Positions 1-7,859 are shown, counted from the first letter of the stretch. The stretch is 64,000 nt of DNA from Alphaproteobacteria bacterium (GCA_030425925.1 JAUHZO010000018.1:1-64000), one strand, 5' to 3'. A program made the numbers and translations. The notes: generated from the sequence alone by a model not told the origin.

Positions 1-1
1 C

Positions 2-547
2 CAGGTGGCCCTGATCCTCGACGCGCTGCCCGTGCCGGGGGACAGCTGGCAGCTGAACCATGACGAGCCGCTCTACACGCTTGACCTGGCCGGGCTTGCG
101 GCCCCGGACGCACAGGTGCGTATGGCAGAGCCGCGGGATCGCGACACGCTGGAAGTCTGGTTCGACGCCTACATGACCGAGACCTCGTCGCATCAGGGGC
201 CAGGTGTGGCGGCACGGCGGGCCGAGGCGGCCATCGGGTCGGACCGGCTGCGGGTGCTGGAGGAAGACGGCCGGATCACCGCGATGACGGGGCTCAACGC
301 GCAGGCGGGACAGGCGGTGCAGGTGGGCGGCGTCTACGTGCTGCCGGAGCTGCGCGGGCAGGGGCGGGCCGGGCGCGTCGTGGCGGGCCACCTGGCGCAG
401 TTGCGCGACAGGGGGGCGGCGCGCGCGATCCTCTTTGCGCATTCGCCGCCCGCGGCCCGGGCCTATGAGCGGATCGGTTTCCGGCGCGCGGGCACCTATC
501 GCATCGCGATGACCCGCGCCCCGCTCACGCTGGGCACCCCGGCATGA
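2..547 (+). CDS. GNAT family N-acetyltransferase, 5' end outside window
   Basis: Transfers an acetyl group from acetyl-CoA to an unknown amine. The acetyl-CoA loop is visible as the LPELRGQGRAGRVV stretch, near residues 113-126 counting from a GTG at position 5. It is followed by AYERIGFRRAGTYRI, the usual last strand of the fold. The frame is open to the left edge, and similar proteins carry a longer N-terminal part, so the GTG at position 5 is probably not the true start. The stop overlaps the next start as ATGA, which implies translational coupling. The substrate cannot be told. Confidence 0.75.
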   Translation, partial: QVALILDALPVPGDSWQLNHDEPLYTLDLAGLAAPDAQVRMAEPRDRDTLEVWFDAYMTETSSHQGPGVAARRAEAAIGSDRLRVLEEDGRITAMTGLNAQAGQAVQVGGVYVLPELRGQGRAGRVVAGHLAQLRDRGAARAILFAHSPPAARAYERIGFRRAGTYRIAMTRAPLTLGTPA

Positions 548-1071
548 GCCTTGTGCGACCCGAGGCCGCCGCGGCACTGTCGCGCTGGCGCGACGTGCTG
601 ATCGGCGGGGCGGTGCTGGCGCTGGGGCTGTACTGGCTGGTCTTTTCGGGCGGGCTGTTGCGCGGGATCGGGGTGGTGGTTGCGCCGATCGGGGCGGTGA
701 TCGCGGCGGCGGGCGTGCAGCGCGCGCGGTTCGCGCAGGGCGGCGATGCGCCGGGCATCGTGCAGGTGGTGGAGGGGCGGATCACCTATTTCGGCCCGCT
801 CACCGGCGGGGTGGTGGATCTGGACGCGCTCAGCGCCCTGACGCTCGACCCCACGGCGCGTCCGCCGCACTGGCTGCTCAGCCAGTCCGGCCAGCCCGAC
901 ATCGCCATTCCGCTGGGCGCGCAGGGCGCGGACCAGCTGTTTGACGCCTTTGCCAGCCTGCCCGGCATCCGCACCGAACACATGCTGCGGCAGATGCAGG
1001 GCGGTGCGGATCATCCGGTTGTGATCTGGCGCAAGGGTCCTGCGCGCCCCGCGCTGCCGCGGCTGCATTGA
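544..1071 (+). CDS. Hypothetical membrane protein, coupled to the GNAT gene
   Basis: A protein of 175 residues that I do not recognise. Residues about 17-35 and 38-57 form two close hydrophobic segments (IGGAVLALGLYWLVF and GIGVVVAPIGAVIAAAG), then a soluble C-terminal part of about 115 residues rich in beta-type sequence. The shape resembles small membrane-anchored proteins with a PH-like soluble domain, but that is inference. The start ATG overlaps the stop of the acetyltransferase. It is followed by 62 bases and then gshA on the same strand, so it may share a transcript with either. Confidence 0.7.
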   Translation: MSLVRPEAAAALSRWRDVLIGGAVLALGLYWLVFSGGLLRGIGVVVAPIGAVIAAAGVQRARFAQGGDAPGIVQVVEGRITYFGPLTGGVVDLDALSALTLDPTARPPHWLLSQSGQPDIAIPLGAQGADQLFDAFASLPGIRTEHMLRQMQGGADHPVVIWRKGPARPALPRLH

Positions 1072-1133
1072 CACCCGTGCGCTTTCTGCCCATGCCTTGA
1101 CGCCAACACGACCAGATCGGAGCGCGCAAACCC

Positions 1134-2504
1134 ATGTCCATCCCTCAATCCGGCGGCGGGCCGATCGAACGACACGAGCAACTGGCCGAATACCTCGCCG
1201 CGGGCTGCAAGCCGCGGCAGGACTGGCGCATCGGGACCGAGCACGAGAAGTTCGGCTATATCAAGGACACGCTGGCACCGCTGCCCTATGACGGCCCGAC
1301 CTCGATCCGCGCGATGCTGGAAGGGCTGCGCGACCGCTTTGGCTGGGCCCCGATCGAAGAGGGCGGGCACCTGATCGGGCTGGAAAAGGACGGCGCGAAT
1401 GTCAGCCTGGAGCCGGGCGGCGCACTGGAACTGTCGGGCGCCCCGCTGGAGACCATCCACCAGACCTGCGACGAGGTGAACGAGCATCTGCGCGAGGTCA
1501 AGGAGATCGCCGACGGGATCGGCGCAGGCTTCATCGGGCTGGGGGCGGCACCGATCTGGCGGCACGAGGACATGCCGCTGATGCCCAAGGGCCGCTACAA
1601 GCTGATGGATGCCTACATGAACCGCGTGGGCACCGATGGCACCACGATGATGCGGCGGACCTGCACGGTGCAGGTGAACCTCGATTTCAGTTCCGAGGCG
1701 GACATGGTGCAGAAGATGCGCGTGGCGCTGGCGTTGCAGCCGGTGGCGACGGCGCTCTTTGCCAATTCGCCGTTCTTCGAGGGCAAGGTGAACGGGCACA
1801 AATCCTGGCGCTCGCGCGTGTGGCGGCACCTCGATGCGGCGCGTACCGGCATGCTGCCCTTTGTCTTCGAAGAGGGCTTCGGGTTCGAGGCCTGGGTGCA
1901 ATACGCGCTCGATGTGCCGATGTATTTCGTCTATCGCGACGGCAGATACGTGGACGCGCTGGGCATGTCGTTCCGCGATTTCCTGAAGGGCGAATTGCCC
2001 GCGTTGCCCGGCGAGACGCCGACGCTGTCGGACTGGGCGGATCACCTGACCACCGTCTTCCCCGAGGCGCGGACGAAGAAATACATCGAGATGCGCGGGG
2101 CCGATGGCGGGCCGTGGCGGCGGCTGTGCGCGCTGCCGGCCTTCTGGGTCGGGCTGATGTATGACCAGTCGGCGCTGGACGGCGCCTGGGACCTGGTCAA
2201 GGGCTGGGATGCCGAGACCCGCGAGGCGCTGCGGGTGGCGGCCTCGGTGGACGGGTTGCAGGCCGAGACGCATGGCGTGACCATGCACGCGCTGGCGCGC
2301 GAGGTGCTGGCCCTGTCCGAGGCCGGGCTCAAGGCGCGCGCCCGCGAGGGCGCGGGCGGTATGGTGCCGGACGAGACGCATTTCCTGAACGCGTTGAAGG
2401 AGTCGGTGGAGACCGGCATGGTTCCGGCGGACGAACTGCTCGACCACTACCACGGCGACTGGAACGGCGACCTGTCAAGGATCTACGCGGCGTTCTCGTA
2501 CTGA
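1134..2504 (+). CDS. gshA: Glutamate--cysteine ligase, plant/alphaproteobacterial type
   Basis: Catalyses the ATP-dependent joining of L-glutamate and L-cysteine, the first step of glutathione synthesis, in the cytoplasm. The 456-residue length fits the GCS2-type enzyme of plants and alphaproteobacteria rather than the E. coli type. The near N-terminal GTEHEKFGY motif, the SLEPGGALELSGAP segment and the MRRTCTVQVNLD segment are characteristic. The ATG at 1134 gives the expected short leader before the catalytic domain. It converges on a gamma-glutamyltransferase gene, placing making and breaking of glutathione side by side. Confidence 0.93.
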   Translation: MSIPQSGGGPIERHEQLAEYLAAGCKPRQDWRIGTEHEKFGYIKDTLAPLPYDGPTSIRAMLEGLRDRFGWAPIEEGGHLIGLEKDGANVSLEPGGALELSGAPLETIHQTCDEVNEHLREVKEIADGIGAGFIGLGAAPIWRHEDMPLMPKGRYKLMDAYMNRVGTDGTTMMRRTCTVQVNLDFSSEADMVQKMRVALALQPVATALFANSPFFEGKVNGHKSWRSRVWRHLDAARTGMLPFVFEEGFGFEAWVQYALDVPMYFVYRDGRYVDALGMSFRDFLKGELPALPGETPTLSDWADHLTTVFPEARTKKYIEMRGADGGPWRRLCALPAFWVGLMYDQSALDGAWDLVKGWDAETREALRVAASVDGLQAETHGVTMHALAREVLALSEAGLKARAREGAGGMVPDETHFLNALKESVETGMVPADELLDHYHGDWNGDLSRIYAAFSY

Positions 2505-2508
2505 GCAC

Positions 2509-2538
2509 AAGGGGCGGCGGGGTAAACCCCGCCCTACG
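2509..2538. repeat. Dispersed palindrome GGCGGGGT-ACCCCGCC, copy 1
   Basis: Arms at 2516-2523 and 2526-2533 pair perfectly across a two-base loop, with the flanking CCCTACG seen in other copies of this window. It lies between the convergent gshA and gamma-glutamyltransferase genes, where it could act as a shared terminator. Other copies are near 25959, 32608, 42113, 42147, 55465 and 55505. Confidence 0.85.
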
Positions 2539-2561
2539 GATGGGCGGGGAGGCCGGGCCGA

Positions 2562-4139
2562 TCAATAGCCGATGGCGCAGCCGTCCTTGCGGGGGTCCGA
2601 CGCCCCTTCGAGCACGCCGTTCTCGCCGATCGCGATGGCCTGCGCCCCGCCCAGCGGAATGTCGGGCGTGGTGATGTCGTGGCCCCGCTCGGCCAGCGCG
2701 GCCCTCACCTCGGCCCCGTAGCCGCGTTCCAGCTGCACCTTGCCGTCTTCGAAGAAACAGCGCGGCGCATCGAGAGCAGTCTGCAGATCCATCCCGAAAT
2801 CGGTGAGGTTGCTCAGCACGCGGGCGTGCCCGGTGGGCTGGTATTGCCCGCCCATCACGCCGTAGGGCATCGACACCCGGCCGTGATCGCGCAGCATCGC
2901 CGGAATGATCGTGTGCATCGGCCGCTTGCCGCCGCCCATCTCGTTGGGATGGCCTTGGGTCAGGGTAAAGCCGGCACCGCGGTTCTGGAACAGGATGCCG
3001 AACTTTTCGGACGCGATGCCCGAGCCGAAGCCGTGGAAGATGGAATAGATCAGCGACACCGCCATGCGGTCGCGATCCACCACGGTGATGTAGATCGTGT
3101 CCTTGTGCACCGACTCGGCCGCCGGCGCGGGCATCGGCAAGGCCCGGTCGGGTGCGATCAGCGCGGCCAGCCGGGCGGCGGTGTCCTGCGACATCAGATG
3201 GTCGAGCCGCGTCATGTGGTCGGGATCGGCGACAAACCGGTTGCGCGCGTCATAGGCCAGCTTGGCGGCCTCCAGCTCCAGATGCGCGCGCTCGGCCCCC
3301 AGCGGATCCATCGCCGCCAGATCGAACTGCGACAGGATATTCAGCAGCAGCAGCGCGGTCACCCCCTGGCCGTTGGGCGGATGCTCCAACAGCTCGCGCC
3401 CCTTGTAGGGCCCCGAAATCGGCGCACCGATATCGCAGGTCGTGGCGGCGAAATCCTCGGCGCTGTGCACGCCCCCCAGCGCGGTGAGCGCGGCGAGCAT
3501 GTCCTCGGCGACCTCGCCTTCGTAGAAGGCGCGGCGGCCGTCGCGGGCGATGCGGCGCAGCACCTCGGCCTGGCCCGGCAGGCGGAACACGTCGCCACGT
3601 TGCGGTACAGCCCCGGCAGACAGGAAATGCGTGCGCCCGTGCCCCTGCAGCTGTGCCGCGCAGCCCTGCCAGTCCCACGCGACGCGCGCCGCAACCGGCA
3701 CGCCGTCGTCCATGTAGCGGATGGCCGGGGCAAGACTGTCGGCAAGGCCCAGCTGGCCCCAGCGCTCGGACATCGTGCAGAACGCGTCGATGGCACCGGG
3801 CACCGTGACGGCATGTGCGCTGGTGGGCGGCACGTTGTCGTGCCCGGCCGCGCGCAGCGCCTCGGCCGAGGCCGCGGCCGGCGCGCGGCCCGATCCGTTC
3901 ACCGCGATCACCTCGTCATCCCCGGCGGGCGAGACCAGCGCAAAGCAGTCGCCGCCAATGCCGGTCATGTGCGGCTCGGCCACGCCCAGCAGCACCGCAC
4001 CGGCAATCGCGGCGTCCATGGCGTTGCCGCCGTGGCGCAGGATGTCCACCGCCGCCTGTGCCGCCAGCGGGTGCGATGTGGCGCACATCCCGTTGAGCGC
4101 CAGGACCGACGAACGGCCGGGTTGCTGGAAATCGCGCAT
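2562..4139 (-). CDS. Gamma-glutamyltransferase family protein (Ntn hydrolase)
   Basis: Splits or transfers the gamma-glutamyl group of glutathione or related compounds; family members cut themselves before a threonine to form large and small subunits. Of 525 residues, the segment around 345-350 (HKDTIY) supplies the likely nucleophile Thr348. It is followed by ITVVDRDRMAVSLI and GFGSGIASEKFG, as in the small subunit. The canonical TTH triplet is TIY here, which fits the YwrD-like branch rather than classical Ggt. The start at 4139 is preceded by GGAGG and beats an upstream ATG at 4217. No signal peptide is evident, so it is probably cytoplasmic. Confidence 0.87.
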   Translation of the reverse strand: MRDFQQPGRSSVLALNGMCATSHPLAAQAAVDILRHGGNAMDAAIAGAVLLGVAEPHMTGIGGDCFALVSPAGDDEVIAVNGSGRAPAAASAEALRAAGHDNVPPTSAHAVTVPGAIDAFCTMSERWGQLGLADSLAPAIRYMDDGVPVAARVAWDWQGCAAQLQGHGRTHFLSAGAVPQRGDVFRLPGQAEVLRRIARDGRRAFYEGEVAEDMLAALTALGGVHSAEDFAATTCDIGAPISGPYKGRELLEHPPNGQGVTALLLLNILSQFDLAAMDPLGAERAHLELEAAKLAYDARNRFVADPDHMTRLDHLMSQDTAARLAALIAPDRALPMPAPAAESVHKDTIYITVVDRDRMAVSLIYSIFHGFGSGIASEKFGILFQNRGAGFTLTQGHPNEMGGGKRPMHTIIPAMLRDHGRVSMPYGVMGGQYQPTGHARVLSNLTDFGMDLQTALDAPRCFFEDGKVQLERGYGAEVRAALAERGHDITTPDIPLGGAQAIAIGENGVLEGASDPRKDGCAIGY

Positions 4140-5015
4140 GTCTGGTGTCCTCCCTCGTCTCGGGCGGAGCATAGGCGGCGTTCGGACAAGGTCAATCTCG
4201 GAAGGGGCGTGCTGCAAGTGCCTCGGTGCCGCGCACTGGGTGGGGGCTGAAAAGACGCGGCACCGAGGGAAGCCATATGCAGCTACCCGTTTTGTATGAC
4301 CCTTTCAGCGGGCAGGAATGAGGAACAAATGGGGAGTTTTCGTGGCACCGGGGCGCGCGGCGGGGCGGGGTGGTCGGACGGTACGTTCGGCGCGGGTGCA
4401 AGGAGACATGACGGGGGCTGGGCAACGCCGGTCAGAGCATGTGCGCCACGGGTTCGAAGGCGCAGGGTGCGGGGTCCGACGCCTCGCGCCGTGGGGTGGC
4501 ATGCGCCCCCCCCGAAGGTCGAAGACGTGGGCCGCGGGTTGGAAAGCGTGTCCCGCGGACGCTAAGGCGCATGATGCCGACGACGTCTTCGCAAGTTCCA
4601 GGCCCGACATCTCGCGCCTTGGGGTGGACGCGGCACGCGGCGGCGTGAAGAAGTGAACCGTGGGCTGCAGGGCACGGTCCTCGGCCCTGTCATGCCGCGG
4701 GCCGATGCCGTGCACCCCGGGCCTCGTCGCGGTTGATGCTGACCGGGGCACTTGGCCCCGCCGGAGGCAGGCCCCGCTGCGGCCGGCCCGGGAGCAGGCT
4801 CGCTCCAAACGCGCCCGGCTTGCCCGCTGCGCAGGCTGGTGAAGCGGCGCGTGCCCGCGGATCGTCCCCGCCTTGCCCGCCCGGGTTGACCGGTGCGCGC
4901 CCGCGGGTCGCGCGCCCCGGGCTGACCGGTGAGAACCGGCAGACCGGCAAGACCTGGGCGGAACCTCTGCTCCGGGCCGACACAGCGGGCAGGGCCGCCA
5001 CACTGCGGGGCAGGC
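4140..5015. other. 876-base stretch without a convincing gene
   Basis: Very GC-rich sequence between the divergent-facing gamma-glutamyltransferase start and the end of the anti-sigma gene. Reading frames exist on both strands, but their products are low-complexity chains of Arg, Pro and Ala with no recognisable domain. Two imperfect copies of a CTCGCGCC-TGGGGTGG block occur near 4487 and 4613, and short TGACCGGTG units near 4888 and 4923. Apart from the long inverted repeat at 4221-4268, I see nothing definable. It may be decayed coding sequence. Confidence 0.5.
4221..4268. repeat. Inverted repeat with 13-base perfect arms
   Basis: CCTCGGTGCCGCG at 4221-4233 pairs perfectly with CGCGGCACCGAGG at 4256-4268 across a 22-base loop. 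It lies about 80-130 bases upstream of the gamma-glutamyltransferase start, on its leader side. It could be an attenuator or terminator hairpin or a leftover of a mobile element; no run of T follows it. Confidence 0.7.
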
Positions 5016-5459
5016 TCAGCCCGGCATGGACATCCGGAAGCGCAACACGTTCTGGCCGTCGATGCGGGCATAGTCCAGCCGACGGGTCATCTGTCGGATC
5101 AGGAACCAGCCAAAGCCGCCTTCGGGCAGGTCCTCGGGGGTGGCACGCTTGCCGCCCGGCAGGCGCAGGTCGGGCATCGGGTGGCCGTCATCGCGCAGTT
5201 CCGCCTCCAGCTCGGCGGCATCGAAGCGCAGCATCAGGGAAATGGTGCCGTCCGGGGCCTCCTGATAGGCGTGCTCCACCACGTTGTTCAGCGCCTCGGC
5301 CAGCACGATCTCCCAATCCGGCCAGGAACCGGCGGGGTGTTCGGCCCGCTGCAGTGCCGCGCGCAGATCGACCAGCGTGTCGCGCACCGCGTCGGGCCGG
5401 GAGCGCAGGGCAAGGCAGAACCGCATCTCGCACGGCGATGGCGGGCCCGGCAGTCTCAT
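5016..5459 (-). CDS. Anti-sigma regulatory factor, RsbW/SpoIIAB-like ATP-binding protein
   Basis: Serine kinase-type regulator that would bind and phosphorylate an STAS-domain antagonist and hold a sigma factor or other partner. The 147-residue protein carries the GHKL ATP-binding marks: the N box EALNNVVEHAY and the glycine-rich EGGFGWFLIRQM. The ATG at 5459 has GGGAGA seven bases upstream; longer frames would overlap the preceding gene. It follows the STAS gene by 25 bases on the same strand. No sigma factor gene is nearby, so its target is unknown. Confidence 0.85.
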   Translation of the reverse strand: MRLPGPPSPCEMRFCLALRSRPDAVRDTLVDLRAALQRAEHPAGSWPDWEIVLAEALNNVVEHAYQEAPDGTISLMLRFDAAELEAELRDDGHPMPDLRLPGGKRATPEDLPEGGFGWFLIRQMTRRLDYARIDGQNVLRFRMSMPG

Positions 5460-5484
5460 CGCGTTCTCCCTGCCACGGACACAG

Positions 5485-5820
5485 TCAAGCATGTGCCGCA
5501 CGGGCCGAGGCCACGCTGTCATGGATGGCAAAGATCGTGTCCATCCGGGTCATGCGAAAGACCTTGTCCACCGCCGCGGTCAGCCCGGCCAGTTCCAGCT
5601 TGCGCCCCGGCGGCATCAGCTTCATCGCCGCGACGATGGCGCCCAGACCGCTGGAATCGATGAAATCGACCTGTTGCAGGTCCAGTACCACGCGCCCGTC
5701 CAGCGCCGCCGCCGCCTCGCGCATGCGGTCCTTGAACTGGATTGCGACCGCCGCGTCGATCCGCGTGGCGACAACCCGGACGACGTTGAGACCGTCATCC
5801 TGTTCGGCAATAAGTTCCAT
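5485..5820 (-). CDS. Anti-sigma factor antagonist, STAS domain
   Basis: Small (111 residues) STAS-domain protein that would bind the RsbW-like kinase encoded just downstream and release its target when unphosphorylated. The conserved phosphorylation region is VDFIDSSGLGAI, around residues 51-62, with the serine of DSSGLG as the expected phosphosite. It is first in a two-gene minus-strand unit with the kinase. It starts divergently from the thiolase, 99 bases away, so both promoters must lie in that gap. Confidence 0.87.
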   Translation of the reverse strand: MELIAEQDDGLNVVRVVATRIDAAVAIQFKDRMREAAAALDGRVVLDLQQVDFIDSSGLGAIVAAMKLMPPGRKLELAGLTAAVDKVFRMTRMDTIFAIHDSVASARAAHA

Positions 5821-5919
5821 GAGCCCCCCGATGGTGTCGAAAGCAGCGGCAGGCTAGACGCCAATCCTTACGATTCAGTATGCAGGACCGGCACGGGCGG
5901 CGACGGACAGGAGAACGGG

Positions 5920-7092
5920 ATGCAGGACGTGGTGATCACCGGGGCGGCGCGGACCGCCATGGGCGGGTTTCAGGGCGCATTGGCAGATGTCAGCGCCGCC
6001 GATCTGGGCGGCGCGGCGATCCGCGCGGCGCTGGCGGGGGCAGGCGACCCGCGGGTGGAAGAGGTGCTGATGGGCTGCGTTCTGCCCGCAGGGCAGGGCC
6101 AGGCACCGGCGCGGCAGGCGGGATTTGCCGCAGGGCTGGGCGAAGAGGTCCCGGCCACCACGCTGAACAAGATGTGCGGCTCAGGCATGAAGGCGGCCAT
6201 GCTGGCCTATGACCGGCTGGCGCTGGGCCATGCCGAGACCATCGTCGCAGGCGGCATGGAATCGATGACACAGGCCCCCTACCTCTTGCCCAAGATGCGC
6301 GCAGGCGCGCGAATCGGGCATGTGCAGGCGCTGGATCACATGTTTCTCGACGGGCTCGAAGACGCCTATGACAAGGGCCGCCTGATGGGCACCTTTGCCG
6401 AGGATTGCGCCGAGGCGTTCCAGTTCACGCGCGAGGCGCAGGACGGCTATGCGCTGGCCTCGCTGTCGCGCGCGCTCGACGCGCAGGCCTCGGGCGCGTT
6501 CGAAACCGAGATCACGCCGGTGGCCTTCGAGACCCGCAAGGGCCGCGTCGAGGTGCGCGCCGACGAACAGCCCGGCACCGCGCGCCCCGACAGGATCCCG
6601 CATCTCAAACCCGCCTTCCGCAAGGATGGCACGGTGACGCCGGCCAATGCCTCGTCGATTTCGGACGGCGCGGCGGCGCTGGTGCTGTCGACGCGGGCGG
6701 CGGCCGAGGCGGCGGGGGCCACGCCCCGCGCGCGGATTGTCGGCCATGCCAGCCACGCCCAGGCCCCGGGCCTGTTCACCACCGCACCGGTGCCCGCGGC
6801 GCAAAAGCTGCTGGACCGGATCGGCTGGGACAAGGCGGATGTGGACCTGTGGGAGGTGAACGAGGCCTTTGCCGTGGTGCCCATGGCCTTCATGCACGAA
6901 ATGGGGCTGAGCCACGAGATCGTGAACGTCCATGGCGGTGCCTGCGCGCTGGGGCATCCCATCGGGGCGTCCGGGGCGCGAATCATGGTCACGCTGCTGA
7001 ACGCGCTGGAACGGCGCGGGCTCAAACGCGGCCTGGCGGCGATCTGCATCGGCGGCGGCGAAGGCACGGCGATCGCCATCGAACGCCTGTAG
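5920..7092 (+). CDS. Acetyl-CoA acetyltransferase (thiolase)
   Basis: Condenses two acetyl-CoA to acetoacetyl-CoA or runs the reverse, feeding polyhydroxybutyrate or fatty/amino acid breakdown. The 390-residue length is that of the family. Cys86 in the LNKMCGSGMKAAM stretch is the acyl-accepting cysteine; the C-terminal CALGHPIGASGAR and CIGGGEG stretches give the catalytic His and second Cys. The ATG at 5920 follows GGAGAACGGG, and the longer open frame upstream lies antisense to the STAS gene and is not coding. No phaB or CoA transferase lies next to it, so the pathway is not fixed. Confidence 0.92.
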   Translation: MQDVVITGAARTAMGGFQGALADVSAADLGGAAIRAALAGAGDPRVEEVLMGCVLPAGQGQAPARQAGFAAGLGEEVPATTLNKMCGSGMKAAMLAYDRLALGHAETIVAGGMESMTQAPYLLPKMRAGARIGHVQALDHMFLDGLEDAYDKGRLMGTFAEDCAEAFQFTREAQDGYALASLSRALDAQASGAFETEITPVAFETRKGRVEVRADEQPGTARPDRIPHLKPAFRKDGTVTPANASSISDGAAALVLSTRAAAEAAGATPRARIVGHASHAQAPGLFTTAPVPAAQKLLDRIGWDKADVDLWEVNEAFAVVPMAFMHEMGLSHEIVNVHGGACALGHPIGASGARIMVTLLNALERRGLKRGLAAICIGGGEGTAIAIERL

Positions 7093-7146
7093 CGCGCAGT
7101 GATCCCGGACGCCCATGGCGCGGGGTCCAGGCCCCGCACACCACGG

Positions 7147-7180
7147 TCTTTCATCTTTCCCGAAATACTCCGGGGTCCGG
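7147..7180. repeat. Dispersed intergenic repeat, minus-oriented copy
   Basis: Read on the minus strand this contains GGAGTATTTCGGGAAAGATG. It matches the plus-strand block at 8494-8512 (GGAGTATTTGGAGAAAGATG) with two mismatches. It sits between the thiolase and the GAF gene. Weaker relatives are seen near 13690 and 17918. Confidence 0.6.
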
Positions 7181-7217
7181 GGCAGAGCCCCGGTCCGCCC
7201 ACACGAGGAAACCCCGC

Positions 7218-7676
7218 ATGCAGATCGACTATACCGCGCTGGCCCGGACCATCGCCGCACTGACCGAAGGCGAAACTGACGAGGTTGCGCTGATGGCGAC
7301 GCTGGCCTGCGAGGTGCACCACGCCGACGACCGGTTCGACTGGACCGGCTTCTACCGCGTGGTGGCACCGGATCTGCTGAAGATCGGGCCCTACCAGGGG
7401 GGGCATGGCTGTCTGGTGATTCCGTTTGACCGCGGCGTCTGCGGGGCCTGCGCGCGGACAGGGGAGGTGCAGCTTGTCCCGGATGTGGAAGCCTTTCCCG
7501 GCCATATCGCCTGCGCCTCGTCCACACGCTCGGAACTGGTGCTGCCGGTGCGGGACGGGGCGGGACGGCTGATCGCGGTGTTCGACATCGACAGCGATCA
7601 GCCGGACGCGTTCGACGACGGCGATGCAACCGGCCTGCAATCCATTCTCGACCGGGTGTTCGGCGCGCCGCGCTGA
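7218..7676 (+). CDS. msrC: Free methionine-(R)-sulfoxide reductase, GAF-fold
   Basis: Reduces free methionine-R-sulfoxide, repairing oxidative damage in the cytoplasm. At 152 residues it is a single GAF domain. The three cysteines of the family are in place: GHGCLVIPF, then GVCGACAR, then GHIACASSTRSELVLPV, followed by the DIDSD turn; this order matches E. coli YebR. The ATG at 7218 has ACGAGGAAA upstream and excludes the longer frame that reads through the thiolase in another phase. It is probably its own transcript, ending in the hairpins that follow it. Confidence 0.88.
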   Translation: MQIDYTALARTIAALTEGETDEVALMATLACEVHHADDRFDWTGFYRVVAPDLLKIGPYQGGHGCLVIPFDRGVCGACARTGEVQLVPDVEAFPGHIACASSTRSELVLPVRDGAGRLIAVFDIDSDQPDAFDDGDATGLQSILDRVFGAPR

Positions 7677-7684
7677 GGCCTGGT

Positions 7685-7768
7685 GCAAAGAGTTTTCGCC
7701 GAAAACTCTTTGCCCGCGCCCCATCCGGCCGGATCGCGGGGGGCAGCGTTTTCGGCGAAAACGCTGCC
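7685..7768. repeat. Tandem pair of perfect hairpins with 3-base loops
   Basis: Hairpin 1: 13-base arms at 7685-7697 and 7701-7713, loop GCC. Hairpin 2: 12-base arms at 7742-7753 and 7757-7768, loop GGC. Both have the core GTTTTC-loop-GAAAAC. They begin 9 bases after the msrC stop and may terminate it, although no clear T tract follows. Equivalent pairs are at 40396-40442 and 51235-51290. Confidence 0.85.
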
Positions 7769-7791
7769 TGGCCTTCACCTGTCGACACGCT

Positions 7792-7816
7792 ATGAAATTT
7801 CGCTTTGAAATTTCAT
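7792..7816. promoter_or_regulatory. Inverted repeat, candidate operator 1 of the XRE-cupin gene
   Basis: ATGAAATTTC at 7792-7801 and GAAATTTCAT at 7807-7816 form perfect 10-base arms around GCTTT. Each arm itself contains the palindrome GAAATTTC. It lies 44-68 bases upstream of the regulator start, in an AT-rich pocket that stands out from the surrounding GC-rich DNA, so it is a likely promoter/operator. Confidence 0.6.
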
Positions 7817-7829
7817 GGAATCATGCCAG

Positions 7830-7856
7830 CGTGAAAATCGAACGGAGATTTTCACG
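7830..7856. promoter_or_regulatory. Inverted repeat overlapping the regulator's ribosome binding site
   Basis: CGTGAAAATC at 7830-7839 and GATTTTCACG at 7847-7856 are perfect 10-base arms around a 7-base loop. The GGAG just before the XRE-cupin start lies at 7844-7847, inside this repeat. Binding of the regulator, or folding of the message, would block translation or transcription of the gene. Autoregulation is inference. Confidence 0.55.
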
Positions 7857-7859
7857 ACC

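Noticed and set aside
2679-4250. Open frame of 523 codons on the plus strand
   Set aside because: Antisense to the gamma-glutamyltransferase, low-complexity product.
4305-5003. Open frame of 232 codons on the minus strand in the gene-free stretch
   Set aside because: Low-complexity product with no hydrophobic core pattern and no ribosome binding site that I can see.
4733-5857. Open frame of 374 codons on the plus strand through the gene-free stretch
   Set aside because: Runs antisense across both partner-switch genes; the product is Arg/Ser/Pro-rich with no domain.
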